The notes: generated by a model from the letters alone, not told the origin. 64,000 nt of DNA from Enoplolaimus lenunculus (GCA_030248215.1 JASANG010000160.1:62001-126000); one strand, 5' to 3'; numbered from the stretch's first letter, positions 37,054-49,008 are shown. Translations and numbers: made by a program.

Positions 37054-37333
37054 ATTAGTTTTCAATGTATCAATCTCATCGTTTTACCGAATACCTACCT
37101 GAAATCTTTGCTTACTAATATAGCTTATTAAACAAGAATCGTGGCCGCAATCTCATTTCCAGCACGTCTGTATGTAAAATATTTTAGACCTTAGAATCCA
37201 GCAAGTTATACCTGAAGCTTGTAAAAGTGTCCTTTCTTATTTTTGAAAATTTAAAACCGATATACACCTCCGACTCCCTTACATACAAACCGAAATCAAT
37301 AGCAAAATCCTGCAGTTATTTATACTTTTTCAG

Positions 37334-37381
37334 ATTCGTCGAACAATGGTTATCAACCAAGTGGACAAAGTTACGGACCAG
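37334..37381 (+). CDS. Modular gene exon 4: SYGP microexon
   Basis: This is 48 nt, phase 1-1, acceptor ctttttcag, donor gtaagt. It encodes DSSNNGYQPSGQSYGP, the first occurrence of the SYGP motif that dominates the later exons. Confidence 0.88.
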
Positions 37382-38598
37382 GTAAGTAATTTGAACATGT
37401 TTTTTACTCTGATACACAATATAAATTTTACTTGATTTAAAATTGAATTATTATATGTCGTGTTTTATTCATGGCAACAATAAATCTAAAAGTTCTAAAT
37501 GCCGCTCATCTTCGCCTAATTTTACGCTTATGATGGAAAGTTTAGTATAGTTCAGATGGCGGAAGGTCTCGACTGGAAAAGGACCATCCGGCAGTCATCA
37601 CAGGTGAGATGTGACGGATCCTCAGGCATATGCCATCATCACTTAGCAGGCAAGCCAGTGTGTGTATAAACTTACGCTAAGATGATTAGTTCAAACCAAA
37701 GAGGAAAGCAAGGCAGCCTAGACATAAGCGTTGCGGCAACGGTCGCTCGCCAACGCATTCAACTCAAAGCTCCTAATTCCACACTTACAGATACTTTGAA
37801 CTTTTATAATCTGCGCATACGGCTGCGATGAACTCAGAGAATATTGAAGTATTCAGGTCCACAATTCAAGCTTAGAATTATTGGAACGAGAGCCCGACTT
37901 ACCAGTCGCAGCTCACTCAAGGTCCCTTCCGATTTTGATCTCATCCCAGAAATTTTTGTGCAATCAGTGTGCTCCTGGCTGTCAACACCCCGCTATCTAT
38001 TAAGAGCTTGATATTTTGGGCGCAGTCACATCTGTACAGCAACTAAAGAGTTCGATTATTCTAATTTAATATTCTATGCAATAGCAGCAAGGTCTATGCT
38101 AAACAGCGCTGTAAACTGATTGTAGAAACAATTTTTTTAACAAATACCAACAGTCAATCAGCAGTTATAACATAAAGGATTAACCTGCTTTCAAACCCAA
38201 TGTGCAGTTTCTGAAATAGTTGCAAAATGAATCGGAGCTGGCTGGATGGCGTTTGTATCAGTGTGCTTTCGGTTTGAAAACTCTAGCTTTAAGCATTCTT
38301 AAGACGCCGGTTTAGAATTTTTTCAGAAAATGTACTAGTGAATAGCGATTGACTGATTTGTGTGGCTTGTCTGACATTGATATTAATTTTTTGGTCTTAA
38401 AACTACAGAGTTTGGTTTTTGCGCAATATTTCTTGGTTGATTAGGGCCATTATTGAATAGTATATTTATGCTGTTTCACATAGAAATAGAGGTTGGTGAG
38501 TTGGTTACAAATTGAAATATTTCATGTTTTAAAAACTAAAAATTTGTATATACTCTTGTACGTGTAGCTATTAATTATGGACATTATACAAGTAATAA

Positions 38599-38735
38599 CC
38601 GTATTCTTAACTGTGTGTACCACTTACTGAAATAAATATCCCAATTTTTTTAACCTGCCCAGTTCAAAAATTACATGACTAATTGTCAACTGATGTTAGA
38701 ATTGTTAAGTTTTGTTACACATTTGAGAATACGAA
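38599..38735. mobile_element. MITE family A, short copy
   Basis: The ends ccgtattcttaactgtgtgt and gttacacatttgagaatacg are inverted repeats about 137 bp apart, an internally deleted derivative. Confidence 0.65.
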
Positions 38736-39255
38736 CCAAGATTGCACTGTGCTGCCAAAAACTGTTGCTTTGTGTACGCAGTGAAGGAAGGCTTGCAGAT
38801 TAAAAATATAGAATGTTCACTAACAAATTTAATTTAAGGTTACAAAGTAAATTTTGACGTCTTAGAGAAGTTGAAATTTAATACCACGTGAGTTCAACAG
38901 CGGTTTTGCGTCATGTCCAAAAGTTTCTAAATAATTTATTCAACAACAGTTGTCTGCAACACTGTTTTATTACGTGGAACGATTCGTTCAACTTAGAATT
39001 TAAAACATTGATAAATATTTACTATTATTGCGCAGTAATCGAAATAAATATATAGCTGAAGTAGTTTTTTTGCCAATTAGCCAGCCTATGGTATTTGAAG
39101 GTATCACAAGAAGTATATTACAAAACCGTGATAAACTTGTGATATTTTGAAAAAATTCACGCCTTAGGGCCACTTGGCCAAATGCCTGTGCTAAATTAGC
39201 GTTACTTTTTGCTATTTTCAAATTAAATAAAGGAATAAAATAGCCACGATTACGT

Positions 39256-39354
39256 TTGCGCTATACATTATTGTGCCGGAGGCTGCCGCACGCCACTACG
39301 TTTTGGGCGCGCCGTGGCGTCCGGCGGCTGTCGGCGAGTATAGCGCAACCCTTA
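39256..39354. mobile_element. MITE family B, short copy
   Basis: It has gtttgcgctatacattattg at the left and gagtatagcgcaaccctt at the right, with a GC-rich core containing ggcgtccggcggctgtcgg. Confidence 0.65.
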
Positions 39355-39754
39355 ATTTATGTAAAAAAATTTGGTATCTAAAATTTTTCAATTGTTTACT
39401 TTTCACAATGCGATGCGTTTTACTTTTGCTGAAATTTTTGTACGTTTAATAAGTATGGTCAGACTCCAGTGACATACTGAGAGTTATTTGGAGTGGTGGG
39501 GTCAGTACAGACAAAGCGAACAATATATTTTATGGTACTCAAGACAGAATTGGAATACGGTTACAGTAAGACGGTGGATTTACATACCAGAAATAGCTAC
39601 AGATTAGGGGATCCACAGCACCTTCATTGTTTTTTTCCACTAGGCCTCTGGTCTCTGATCCAAAAACATACTGCAAATAGTTTTTGAGAACGCTTTGTAG
39701 ACATCTATATCATTAAAGCTAGAACGTTCCGCATACGTATTTTGGACAGCGTTA

Positions 39755-40405
39755 TGCGGGATTCACGTTATACAGGGGCAGGCGAGTCACGGTTTGTCCC
39801 ATGCTGATTCGACGTCAACGTTATAATTTGGGCTCTTATATCGGGTCAACAGAAAACTTGAATGTCATATGACATTAGCTTACAAACCACCGCTCTCAAA
39901 TATTCAACGTGTACAAGAGTAGGTATGTTAATTGATTCTGTGTGACATTTATAGAAATATATGATATTCCAAAATTTCAACTATCATATGATATTCAGCA
40001 GTAATAAATAAATGGAAAGCTGGACGGCATAGGCAGAAATGTTCTTTAAAAACCAAATACACGCCTGCAAGTCGTTTCCGACTCAAAATCGCTTAGAACC
40101 ACAGCTTCAGAATTCAAAAATTCAAATTTCAAATTTCAGTATCATGATATTCAGCAGGACAATTCGGGTATGTTGCCTCAAGTCCTCAAGCATGCAGACA
40201 GTTGAAAACATATCATATAATATTCGCAGACAATACCTCGAATATCATATGATATTGAAGAACAAAATGTGACCCACATATGATAATAGCAGACAGATAC
40301 GAATTTTTGAATACGATATGGCGTCTATAAGCAGAAAAAAATTACCCAATGGTCTAAGGGACAAAACGTGTCCCAAGTTGCCCGGTTATAACGTAAACCC
40401 CTAGA
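39755..40405. repeat. CATATGATATT repeat cluster (family E), second copy
   Basis: The left edge is tgcgggattcacgttatac and the right edge ggttataacgtaaacccc, approximate inverted repeats. At least six internal motifs such as GAATATCATATGATATTGAA and ATCATATGATATTCAGCAG occur between them. Confidence 0.6.
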
Positions 40406-40619
40406 GCTGCTGTAATGATTATTTTATATATCAACAAGAAACAGCATAAATATATAAAATAAGAACACAGTTTTAAAATGTTTAATAAACAATATTTCAT
40501 GGTTGCAAATTTGTAACCACGTTGACTATATATTAAAACGAAAAATTGCAGAAATATTTTGTTAGCAGATTGTTGTTAGCAGGCTTGAGACTATAGTAAA
40601 ATTCAAGTGTGTATTTAAG

Positions 40620-40754
40620 TGCAAAGCCGCTTTCCGTACCAGTGCGTAAATCAATTTTGTCAAATGTGCACATCGAATCCGTGTCCAAGCGCGGCTGCCG
40701 GCCCGTCATACCCTTCATATCAGTCGTGTCAGCAAAATTGTCAAGTTGGTCAAA
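40620..40754 (+). CDS. Modular gene exon 5: WQC module 4
   Basis: This is 135 nt, phase 1-1, acceptor gtatttaag, donor A|gtaaat. It encodes FPYQCVNQFCQMCTSNPC, a spacer with PSYPSYQS, then CQQNCQVGQ. Pattern C-x4-C-x2-C-x4-C-x14-C-x3-C is a variant of modules 1-3, with Tyr replacing Trp before the first QC. Confidence 0.85.
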
Positions 40755-41929
40755 GTAAATTAATACTCACATATTCTAGCTCGCGCACATCTTCCACTTA
40801 ACTTTTTACGCTTGCAATTTCACTCAAAAGTTTGTTGTGGTTTCAGTAGCTGCTTGTCTCTAAATTTTTATTTTGAATTCACTTTTCGAAAAATTGACTA
40901 TTTTCAATAAATGTTAACATATACTCCTGTCATTCAGTCACATATTCCACTTATTTTTCTGAATCCAATTTGATTCCTAAAATATTTGCTTTTGTTCTGC
41001 AAGCTGGTTTGACTTTAGTGACGGCAAAGGTTAAGCAATTTGTAAACATTAAGTTTGGTTTATTGTAATATATCGATTTTAAGCAAATTTTACTTAGTAA
41101 ACATTTATTCACACTCATTTTCCACTCATTCCCTCTAAAAACATAAACTGGATTTGTAGCTTCACCAAACTTGAATATGAGTGCAAGTAAAACTTAAATG
41201 GCTGGACGGAATAACTAAACTAAAGTTTTAAGTTCTAAATTAAACTAACGTATTTCCAAGTTAAGGGCGAGTTTAAGCTACACCTGTTTTGGTTTAAGAT
41301 AGGGGCGGTCGGAAACAATGCAGTTTTAGAATACATTAAGTTTAGATAAACTAAAAGTATGTCAGATTTCTAGTGAGTTTAGCCGCAACCTACCAATGGG
41401 GGTAATCAATCTAGCAAGTTAGCTTTGTACTGCTAGATTAGCTTAAACTTTTAGATAGTTTAAGCTTTTAGAGGGCTCATAAGCTTTGATAACGAAATCC
41501 TTATTTATGTCTGCTTTAGAGTTATTGTTTTAAGAAATTAGTAATTTTAAGTAATTTTATGTTGCAATCTTTTATTCACTCATATTTTGTAAATATTTTT
41601 CGGCAGAGTTGACTGACAACACTGATTTTGTAGCACCAATCTTAGAGTGTTATTCTTTTTATGCCAAGGTTTAGCTTATTTTATATGTTAAGTTTAGTAA
41701 AATTTTCGTGAGTATCTTTGGTTATAATTTCAAATTAAAATTATATATGGTATTGCGTAACGTTGGTTTGTTTTGTAAGTATAATTTCAAAAATGTAACA
41801 TTTTGTATTTAGCAAATTTAATAATTTTAATGAATCTTTCATTTTATATTTTTTCATTTAAATCTTATTTTATATTCTTTCTTTTACTCATATTTTTTTT
41901 TATTTTTATGATCACATAAAAATGTATTG

Positions 41930-42065
41930 CTATTTGAGCAAAAATTTTTTGCTTAGGCTTAGGCTTATGCTCAGGTATAAGCTCATTCTTACGCTTAGGC
42001 ATAGGCTTGGGATTATGCTTGTGATAGTGTATCGGGCCTGTTCTATATATTGTCCGCTATTTGTA
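41930..42065. mobile_element. MITE family D copy, reverse orientation
   Basis: (ttaggc)-like hexamers (gcttaggcttaggcttatgc) are followed by gatagtgtatcgggcctgtt. Confidence 0.6.
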
Positions 42066-42573
42066 ACCTTTGATTAACATTGGCAAGAAGCTGTTAATTC
42101 ATTAATTTTTAACAAATTTTATAGTACATTCTTTAATCCGCTAAAAAATATTCACACATTTTTCTGTTTTTATTTTTTAATTCACAGCGTTGGTTAACTT
42201 TGGCTACGAAATCGCATTACATATACGAACATTATGAAATTAGGCTATGACTTTTGTCCACATTCTCCGCATTTATAATTGGTTTAGACGTAGATTAATT
42301 TCATCAAAGCCTAAATCTAAGCATCAATTGTTGGGGCAAAGCGTACAAAAACCAGGTTTTTGAGTGATTGTGTAATATTCAGTATTTATTTTTACATAGT
42401 TTTTGTTCGCTTGGCACCAGAAGCTTAAACTTGATCGTAAATGCCGAGTATATGTATATAAGTGTGCAACCGGAAAATAAAATACCAGAACGGGAAAGTT
42501 AAAAAACATCACAACCGGAAAACAAGAAATCTTTGATACGGAAAAATTCATTTTTAACGCTATTTTATTCCTT

Positions 42574-42844
42574 TTAACCCCTTCTCACATGAATATTTGC
42601 AATTTCACATGAGATGTAATTTCAAGGTGAGATTCGAACCGCAGTCTCACGGGTGGGAGGCGTTTACGATGACCACTGAGCTATAGGAGCTTGACGCTCG
42701 AGCCCGAGGGGGCTCTCACGTCTTGTGGAGATTTAACACTGCGCATATATGTTATAAATGTTAAACACTGCTCACAGTGTGTGCATTGCTTGTACATTAT
42801 TGTATTTAGTTGCTTATAGTATACTCTATGAGCGAAAGGGTTAA
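42574..42844. mobile_element. piggyBac-like MITE with tRNA-like core, divergent subfamily
   Basis: TTAA|CCCCTTCTCACATG ... GAGCGAAAGGG|TTAA, 271 bp. On the minus strand it has a clearer tRNA-like region: tatagctcagtggtcatcg (A box), gcctcccaccc where an anticodon arm would be, and ggttcgaatctcacc (B box). Confidence 0.8.
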
Positions 42845-44156
42845 TGATGTAAACATATTATTTAGAACGTCAAAATCCTGAAACAAATGCTGTTGTTGGA
42901 AACATAGGATAAATTATGGAGTACGACACAAATTGAAAAAATATGCCAATGTTTCTTAAATTTTCGAATGCGAAATGCGTTGCATTGTCATACGCCCTTT
43001 TGATCAGTTTTAAGCTTATTTCCTATTTTCCGGTTTTCACATTAACTATAAAATTAATATTGTTTTTCACAACTCTTCGTTGTCCTCACTCACAGCGGAA
43101 TTTTATAACTTATATTGGGGCTCGCATTTTCAAATTTGTACAGGATCCGCCAGTTGGTGACCGACCGGGTCATTTAAGAGCCAGGAAAGCGATAAAGTTT
43201 GACATTTAGGACCGGAATCTCTCGTGCCTGCGGGTTATCACAATTCGCTTCGTAAAAGCACACTATATGTTGAGAGGCTATACTTAGATATACGTTCGAA
43301 AACCAACTGATAGCCGGTGATAGGTGCTACATACAGCTGAAAATGCGGTTCCTATATGGAAAGTTTTCTTATCTATAAGCGTGAATTGAGTCGAGACACT
43401 GCATCTTTATAAAGCTGAATCGCCTCACATACATATTTTGGGAATGTTCCAGCTGAATTTTATGACTGTATGAAAACTAAGCGCATGGATATATTTCGTT
43501 AATATGTATACTTCTAAGAACATTTATAAGTTTTGTTAATACGTTCTATACGATTTTAAGATTGCGTTCAAGCAGGTTTTCGGGAAATATGTCGACGTCG
43601 GTTGCAAATATTGCAACCACATTGACTTGTCAATATTATCAGTGTAGGAATTTTGTAAATTTTAAAAAGATTTATATCCGCAAATACCATACATTAAATG
43701 AGTCCTCGGTTACCAATAAGTTACAAATTTAAAGTGGACTTGTAATTTTGAGGTAAATCATTAAGGTATAGAGCGTTTCACGAAATTTTTGCTGCGATTA
43801 CAATAGGATTAAAATTTACGACGAACGAACCAGCTACCGGCAATTTTAAACATTGATCTACGCTGCCACGGAAAGATATTTTTGAAGTGTACAAACGTGA
43901 TTAAATGTAATGCGGTTCGCGGAAATTTTCACGTACCAGAAGGTTGTGGTTCTATACTACTGCGGCCAGAAGCACGTAAATTTCTGCCAATTGTAAAAAT
44001 TAGTGGTATTAATACAGCCAACAGCCAACACGTGCTATCAATAGTTTAAAATGGCTGAGAAAAATAATCTGTTTCGAATGTTTATTTGGTTAATAGTTAA
44101 TTTTCATTAAGTGTTAAGCTGCTGATTTAATTTTCTCGATTTTTCTTAATTTTCAG

Positions 44157-44201
44157 CTCCTTCGCCTTCGTATGAACCTGCGCCAGTGCCAAGTTATCCA
44201 T
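44157..44201 (+). CDS. Modular gene exon 6: SYEPAPVPS microexon
   Basis: This is 45 nt, phase 1-1, acceptor aattttcag, donor T|gtaagc. It encodes xPSPSYEPAPVPSYP. It is the first of five 45-nt units of the same design. Confidence 0.88.
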
Positions 44202-44214
44202 GTAAGCATCGAAA

Positions 44215-44400
44215 GCAGGCCCGGAGCCAGGTCTACTTGATAGGGGGGATAAACATTTTTCAGGAGGAGCATATAACAGTTTTCGATGACTTATAGGCAA
44301 GGTTGGAAATTTTCTGGGTGAAATGTCCAAAATTCTTTCACGGGGTACCCAGCTCCCCACCACGACCCCTTCTTGGCTGCGGGATCGGCCAAAATTGTCT
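44215..44400. repeat. Dispersed GC-rich repeat
   Basis: It contains cccggagccaggtctacttg, then gagcatataacagttttcga, and ends ggctgcgggatcggcc. It is related to stretches near 18.4, 21.5, 45.1 and 56.6 kb that share a gggcatacaagggtttttga-like core. Confidence 0.5.
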
Positions 44401-44697
44401 TAGCTCGTTATACGATTTAAAATTTTCAGTTTCGTCAAAAATGTATTATAAACGACATGAAGTACCGTGTCTTAGTTGTTGAAAAATACCCCGCGTAGCA
44501 ATTTGCGTTACAGCGTATACGCAACGTTTTGAACACAATCGCTTGTTCGTTAAGTTTTGCAAATTTTGCCAAAAATTGTTTTTTCATTTGTACCATTCAG
44601 CCATGAAGAAAAATTGAAGCTAATCGTAACTCAGTTGCCAAGTAAAAAAAAGTTGTTCAAGACTCGACATATATATTGTGCATTTTAACTGTTTTAG

Positions 44698-44733
44698 CTC
44701 CGTCGCAGCAAACTTATGAACCGAGTAATCCAG
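44698..44733 (+). CDS. Modular gene exon 7: TYEPSNP microexon
   Basis: This is 36 nt, phase 1-1, acceptor gttttag, donor G|gttagc. It encodes APSQQTYEPSNP. Confidence 0.85.
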
Positions 44734-45544
44734 GTTAGCGGATAAATTTGTGTTAATACATAAATTGAAATTTTCCTAAATATAAATCAAGTCAGTATTA
44801 CTTCAATAAAGGTTTCGTGAAATATGAATTGAAACATTTTAATTAAGTTAACAGAAAAGGTAATAGTTTTGAAAAATAACAATAAAAAATCTTTACAGAA
44901 TGATATATAAATTAAAAATTGAAAAAATTTAAGATAAATCCCTCGAATTTAACTGACGTCTAAAACGCTAAACTCATTTCTGTTTCCTGATTTTCAACGT
45001 TAACTAGACATATTGTAGTCGAGATGTCATTATTGAGCAATCTGCATTGCACGTAGGCAGTTCACCTCAATAGTGGGCTAGGCATATTTCAGGAGGGGCA
45101 TACAAGGGTTCTCGATGACTTGCAAGTATTAGGTTAAATTTTTTAGGGGCTCTAAATTTTTAAAGGTTGTCTGAAGCTTCTTGGCCGCCCACTAGCTACG
45201 GGCCCGAATCTTTTAATTTAACATTATATTGCTTACACACTGTTATTATTTATGTTGAACACTATCACCAGTTGAATTTTTTTACCATTTTCACACTGTG
45301 TAGTAGAGATATTTCTCAATTTGTGTTATATTTTTTGTTTTATACTTAAGCCAGGGGCGCTATTTTAGAGATTAAACGGCGAAAATTAATAATTTTGTTA
45401 TTTTTTAATAAACTTTAATTTAGGCATATAATGATTTGCAGTATCAAGAAAAAATTAGTAAAAAACCGCCGCAAAGGTAATTTATTGAAAAGTGTTTTTC
45501 TCGTTCACTTGTTGAAGCGATTCTTTCAATAAAGGTCGCGATAA

Positions 45545-45730
45545 AATTTATAATAATTTGGTGGGCAGAAAAAGTTTAAGGGCGTCCTCACGAGGAAAGC
45601 ATTGAGGGGTAGTGCCCCCAAATTCAGCTTGTGCCCCCAAATATGCTCTGTTTAAATTAAACAGTCTTGAATTGCAATTGTAGATGCCCCCAAAATTATT
45701 CGATGCCATCAAATACACTTTTCTTCAAAT
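45545..45730. mobile_element. Partial copy of the CAAGGGCG-ended element
   Basis: It shares taagggcgtcctcacgaggaa, gtgcccccaaata and cttgaattgcaattgta with the complete element at 53008-53171. Confidence 0.55.
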
Positions 45731-45845
45731 CCCGTGAAAACGTTCTATTAAAAACTCGATATTTAAGGCGCCATGGTGCGCCTGCATTTGCCAAAAAACA
45801 AGCACTGGTTTTTGTTAAAAACAAGGTGTTTGGACTACGTTTCAG

Positions 45846-45890
45846 GACCCTCGCAGTCGTACGAGCCAGCGCCAATTCCTAGCAATGCTG
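45846..45890 (+). CDS. Modular gene exon 8: SYEPAPIPS microexon
   Basis: This is 45 nt, phase 1-1, acceptor gtttcag, donor G|gtaagt. It encodes GPSQSYEPAPIPSNA. Confidence 0.9.
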
Positions 45891-45950
45891 GTAAGTTTTT
45901 GATTTTTTACCCATTACAGTATATGGCATGTTGGCCAAACTAAAACCGGG

Positions 45951-46035
45951 ATAGGGTGGCGCTATAGTCTTGATGACGTTCAGCGCCTTCCGGTACCGTC
46001 CGGCACTGTACCACAACGCGCGTGTATTACCGCAC
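45951..46035. mobile_element. MITE family B half
   Basis: atagggtggcgctatagtct and gatgacgttcagcgccttcc match the family B left half. The right terminus is not evident. Confidence 0.55.
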
Positions 46036-46254
46036 GGCATAGAATATTAATTTGTAAACAAAAATTTTCACTTAACAATCACTATGTAGCATTTAAACTG
46101 TAGAACGGTAAACTATTGTCAGCACCTATTACCGGTTAAAATGTTGTTATAATTCTTTACACAAGACTAACGACGGTGTTTTAATCTGAGATCACTTACT
46201 TAAATCGGAAGCTAAATTAGAGATCTTGAAAACTGTCGCTAATTACATTTTCAG

Positions 46255-46299
46255 GAGCTTCCCAGTCATACGGCCCAGCACCAATTCCTAGCTACCCAG
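46255..46299 (+). CDS. Modular gene exon 9: SYGPAPIPS microexon
   Basis: This is 45 nt, phase 1-1, acceptor cattttcag, donor G|gtgagt. It encodes GASQSYGPAPIPSYP. Confidence 0.9.
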
Positions 46300-46626
46300 G
46301 TGAGTTACGTGTTTTCAATCTCTAATTAGGATTCTTGTACGGTATACATTTACGGTGACTCTGCTAGGGACGTGAACTCTGGAGTCGAACTCAAAATACG
46401 CCGCAGAGCGGTTGTGAGCAAATCCAATGTACGCAGCCTGTGAAATATGGGTTGTTATTATACGGCTTTCCAGAAATTTCGTAGGATATATCTCATATAC
46501 CCCTTTTATACGAACCTATTTGTACACTGGACGTTGGTGATATCCTAATTTAAGGTAAATGGTATTTTTTACGAATAATTACTTTGTTTGACATTTTTTT
46601 AATATTTCATTTTATCACTTTCATAG

Positions 46627-46660
46627 TCCTATGACCCAGCACCAATTTCTAGTAGCCCTG
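46627..46660 (+). pseudogene. Decayed microexon of the modular gene
   Basis: Between tcatag and gtgaga lie 34 nt that still read SYDPAPISSSP in the module frame. The first 11 nt of a normal 45-nt unit are missing, so splicing at tcatag would shift the frame and hit TGA. Skipping it is harmless because neighbouring introns are all phase 1. Confidence 0.75.
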
Positions 46661-46744
46661 GTGAGATGTATAGGTTTATTTTTGTATAGAAAATACTGGC
46701 CAAAATGTGAACAACAAAAATGCCTTCTGTACACTAACCTCACG

Positions 46745-46870
46745 TTTGAGATATAAATACATAGACATACACTCAGGCTTAGGTTTCGGTAAAGGCTTAT
46801 GAGACAGAAGGTTACGCATAGGTTTAGGCTAAGGTAAACGGTGCCGTTCACCTAAGCGTAAGCTTATAAG
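46745..46870. mobile_element. MITE family D fragment
   Basis: ctcaggcttaggtttcggta and ggtttaggctaaggtaaacg form the hexamer tract, partly decayed. The outer ends are not clear. Confidence 0.45.
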
Positions 46871-47065
46871 CATTTAAGCCTGCGACAAAACATGTGGCAG
46901 AAAGTGTACAAAAACTCAATGCTACTCACTATTGAAATGTAACACCACCACTAGTTTTAATTTTGTTAATTTTAGCACTGACTAGTAACAATATATAAGT
47001 TTTTGTGGTATATATTTACAACACAAATAATGCTTAATTGAAAACGTTCACTAATTTCATTTCAG

Positions 47066-47110
47066 GTCCATCACAATCATACGGCCCTGCGCCAATTCCC
47101 AGCAATCCTG
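47066..47110 (+). CDS. Modular gene exon 10: SYGPAPIPS microexon
   Basis: This is 45 nt, phase 1-1, acceptor tcatttcag, donor G|gtgagt. It encodes GPSQSYGPAPIPSNP, the clearest consensus unit. Confidence 0.92.
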
Positions 47111-47209
47111 GTGAGTTAATTATCGTATTTCGCCACCATAGAGTATAACTATCTTAAATACCGTTCAAAATACAAGCTTAGATTGCGTTTTATCTGCAGC
47201 CTTAAATCC

Positions 47210-47354
47210 TTAGGGTTGGGCTATACTCCCCGCGCTCCACTGCACGCCACCAAATAGATTTTGCTTCTATTTTTGTTAGCAACGCTTAGTGACGTGCGTG
47301 GCGCGCGGCTGCGTGTTGCAGCGTCATGCACTGTAAAGTATAGCGCAACCCTAA
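47210..47354. mobile_element. MITE family B, complete copy
   Basis: The ends TTAGGGTTGGGCTATACT and AGTATAGCGCAACCCTAA are inverted repeats with one mismatch, 145 bp overall. The GC-rich core contains gtgcgtggcgcgcggctgcg. Confidence 0.8.
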
Positions 47355-47719
47355 GATTCATATTTTGGCTGGTGAATACGTTTATAAACATATGTTTTAA
47401 GTAAAATAAACACATATTATAAAACAAAGGTCAGATGGCTATGCGTAGTTGAGTGGATTAGAGCAGTATATATGCTAAAACCCACACGGACTCGTAGCAA
47501 GAAGGGGCCTCTGAAGCTCAGTTTCTCACAGAAAAATTTTTCTTGGGCCCCGTAGAAAAATATTTGTCTCGCTTGTAGGCTTGTGAACTCTGGCATAATG
47601 AAGTAAACGCAGAAAGCTGTTCATGAACTGCTGGATTTAAAACGGTTCTTAAGCTTAGTTCGTGTAGCGTTTTTTGTCTTGGCAGTGAAAAATATCTTTA
47701 ATATTTACCTCATGATTGA

Positions 47720-48297
47720 TTAGGGCAGCGCTATGCTTTTGATGACATCCGGCGCCGTACGTCACCGTCCGTCACGGTGCGATATCGTACGCGATACTAC
47801 TGTATTGACCCGAATATGAGGGGGGGTAATAAGAGGGGGGTCCCCATTTTGGGTCCGAATCAATAAGAGTCCGTATCCGTAATAGAGTCCGCAAGCGGAT
47901 AGAGTCCCTAAACCGTAATTAGAGTCCATAAATGTCAATTAACCCTAATTGTAGCAAATAATGACTCCAGGACCAAATAATTTGAGTTCGAAACTTTAAA
48001 GCCTACTTCAATTTTAAAATTACATTCCTAAGTATAACCTTTTATTATCGCTCAAACTATTGAAACGAGACAAATATACGTTTAATTCAACGGATAGTTG
48101 CAGTACCGGATATATATCAGTAACGAACGGCGGTGGAGCGTGGGTTAAAAATAAATAACAGTCCGTAACCGACTAAAAAAGGGGTACCCTCTGGAAAGGC
48201 CAAATAAATATCAGTCCCCCCTCTTATTCGGGTCAATACAGTACGTACGATGCCATGTGGTGACGGACAATGACGCACGGCGCCAAGCGATGATACC
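47720..48297. mobile_element. MITE family B, split by family C
   Basis: The left part is ttagggcagcgctatgcttt with catccggcgcc, and the right part is catgtggtgacggacaatga with cgcacggcgcc, separated by the element at 47798-48243. Confidence 0.65.
47798..48243. mobile_element. MITE family C nested in family B
   Basis: The ends TACTGTATTGACCCGAATA and TTATTCGGGTCAATACAGTA are inverted repeats with TA at each edge, 446 bp. The interior matches the copy at 25350 in the opposite orientation. Confidence 0.8.
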
Positions 48298-48344
48298 GCA
48301 CATAACTCAGTAAAAAGTATTTTCGTGCAAATTTGTCATTTTAG

Positions 48345-48386
48345 CACCTGTACCTTCATCTTACGGACCAGCAGCACCACAGCCAA
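48345..48386 (+). CDS. Modular gene exon 11: SYGPAAPQP microexon
   Basis: This is 42 nt, phase 1-1, acceptor cattttag, donor A|gtaatt. It encodes APVPSSYGPAAPQP. Confidence 0.87.
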
Positions 48387-48690
48387 GTAATTTTTGATTT
48401 TTATTAATATTTTTTAAATTTAAGTTGACAACAGTTGCACATTTTGTTCCGTTCACATGCTAGCATCATTGGTTGAATTTTTTCTAGCAAAACGTTCAAA
48501 TTGTGCTACTTTTGCTACACTTTCCTGAAATTGTTGGTAAATGTAGCATTTAGTATAGTATACAATTTAGTAAAAGTATAATACTGCGGTAATATCTTTC
48601 AAGTAGCTCATATTTAGCGAGCGCTATCGCGTTCGGATTCCGTGGCAGGTGACGTTTTAGATACAGTCAAACCCCAAAGATTTTTCAACA

Positions 48691-48770
48691 AAGGGATGCG
48701 CTATACTTTTACCCGACGCCGCCGTACGCCGCAAGGCACCGTGCCGCGTGTTGGGCACGTCGGTATGTGT
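48691..48770. mobile_element. MITE family B half
   Basis: gggatgcgctatacttttac and cgacgccgccgtacgccgca are followed by GC-rich sequence. Only one recognisable end is present. Confidence 0.5.
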
Positions 48771-48969
48771 TGCTAACAATAATATGGGCAAAAGCTAATT
48801 GCTGGCAAGAACATTTAAGCCGCTGTTATCCCTCAACCAAGGAAATAGACACAATTTGATTTTGGAAAATAATACAACCTAAAAATGTTCAGAAATTGGA
48901 AATGCGACTTATTCGCGTATTTGTTTAATTTTTGGATTTCAATCAGATTTGCGTTTGATTTGTTTTCAG

Positions 48970-49008
48970 CAGCAGGAGGATCGTACGCACAAGGCCCGTC
49001 GCCACCAA
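48970..49008 (+). CDS. Modular gene exon 12: Gly/Pro microexon with triple acceptor
   Basis: This is 39 nt, phase 1-1, donor A|gtaagc. It encodes xAGGSYAQGPSPP. The acceptor ttttcagcagcag offers three AGs three bases apart (starts 48970, 48973 and 48976), so up to two residues could be lost without a frame change. Confidence 0.87.

Larger units (their letters stand above)
34661..37333 (+). other. Intron 3 of the modular gene
   Basis: No further exon was recognised. It contains two family A MITEs (one split by a piggyBac-like MITE), a family D MITE and a CAGTGGCGGATC-ended element. Confidence 0.55.
37382..40619 (+). other. Intron 4 of the modular gene
   Basis: No exon was recognised. It holds a dispersed repeat near 37500-37640 (a relative lies near 57850-57960), a family A MITE, a family B MITE and the second family E cluster. 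Confidence 0.55.
40755..44156 (+). other. Intron 5 of the modular gene
   Basis: 3.4 kb without a recognised exon. It contains a family D MITE, a divergent piggyBac-like MITE and a family A half near 43310-43350. Confidence 0.55.

Noticed and set aside
47425-47520. tRNA-like sequence (gcgtagttgagtggattaga)
   Set aside because: Only an A-box-like motif; the B box and stems are not convincing. Possibly a SINE scrap.
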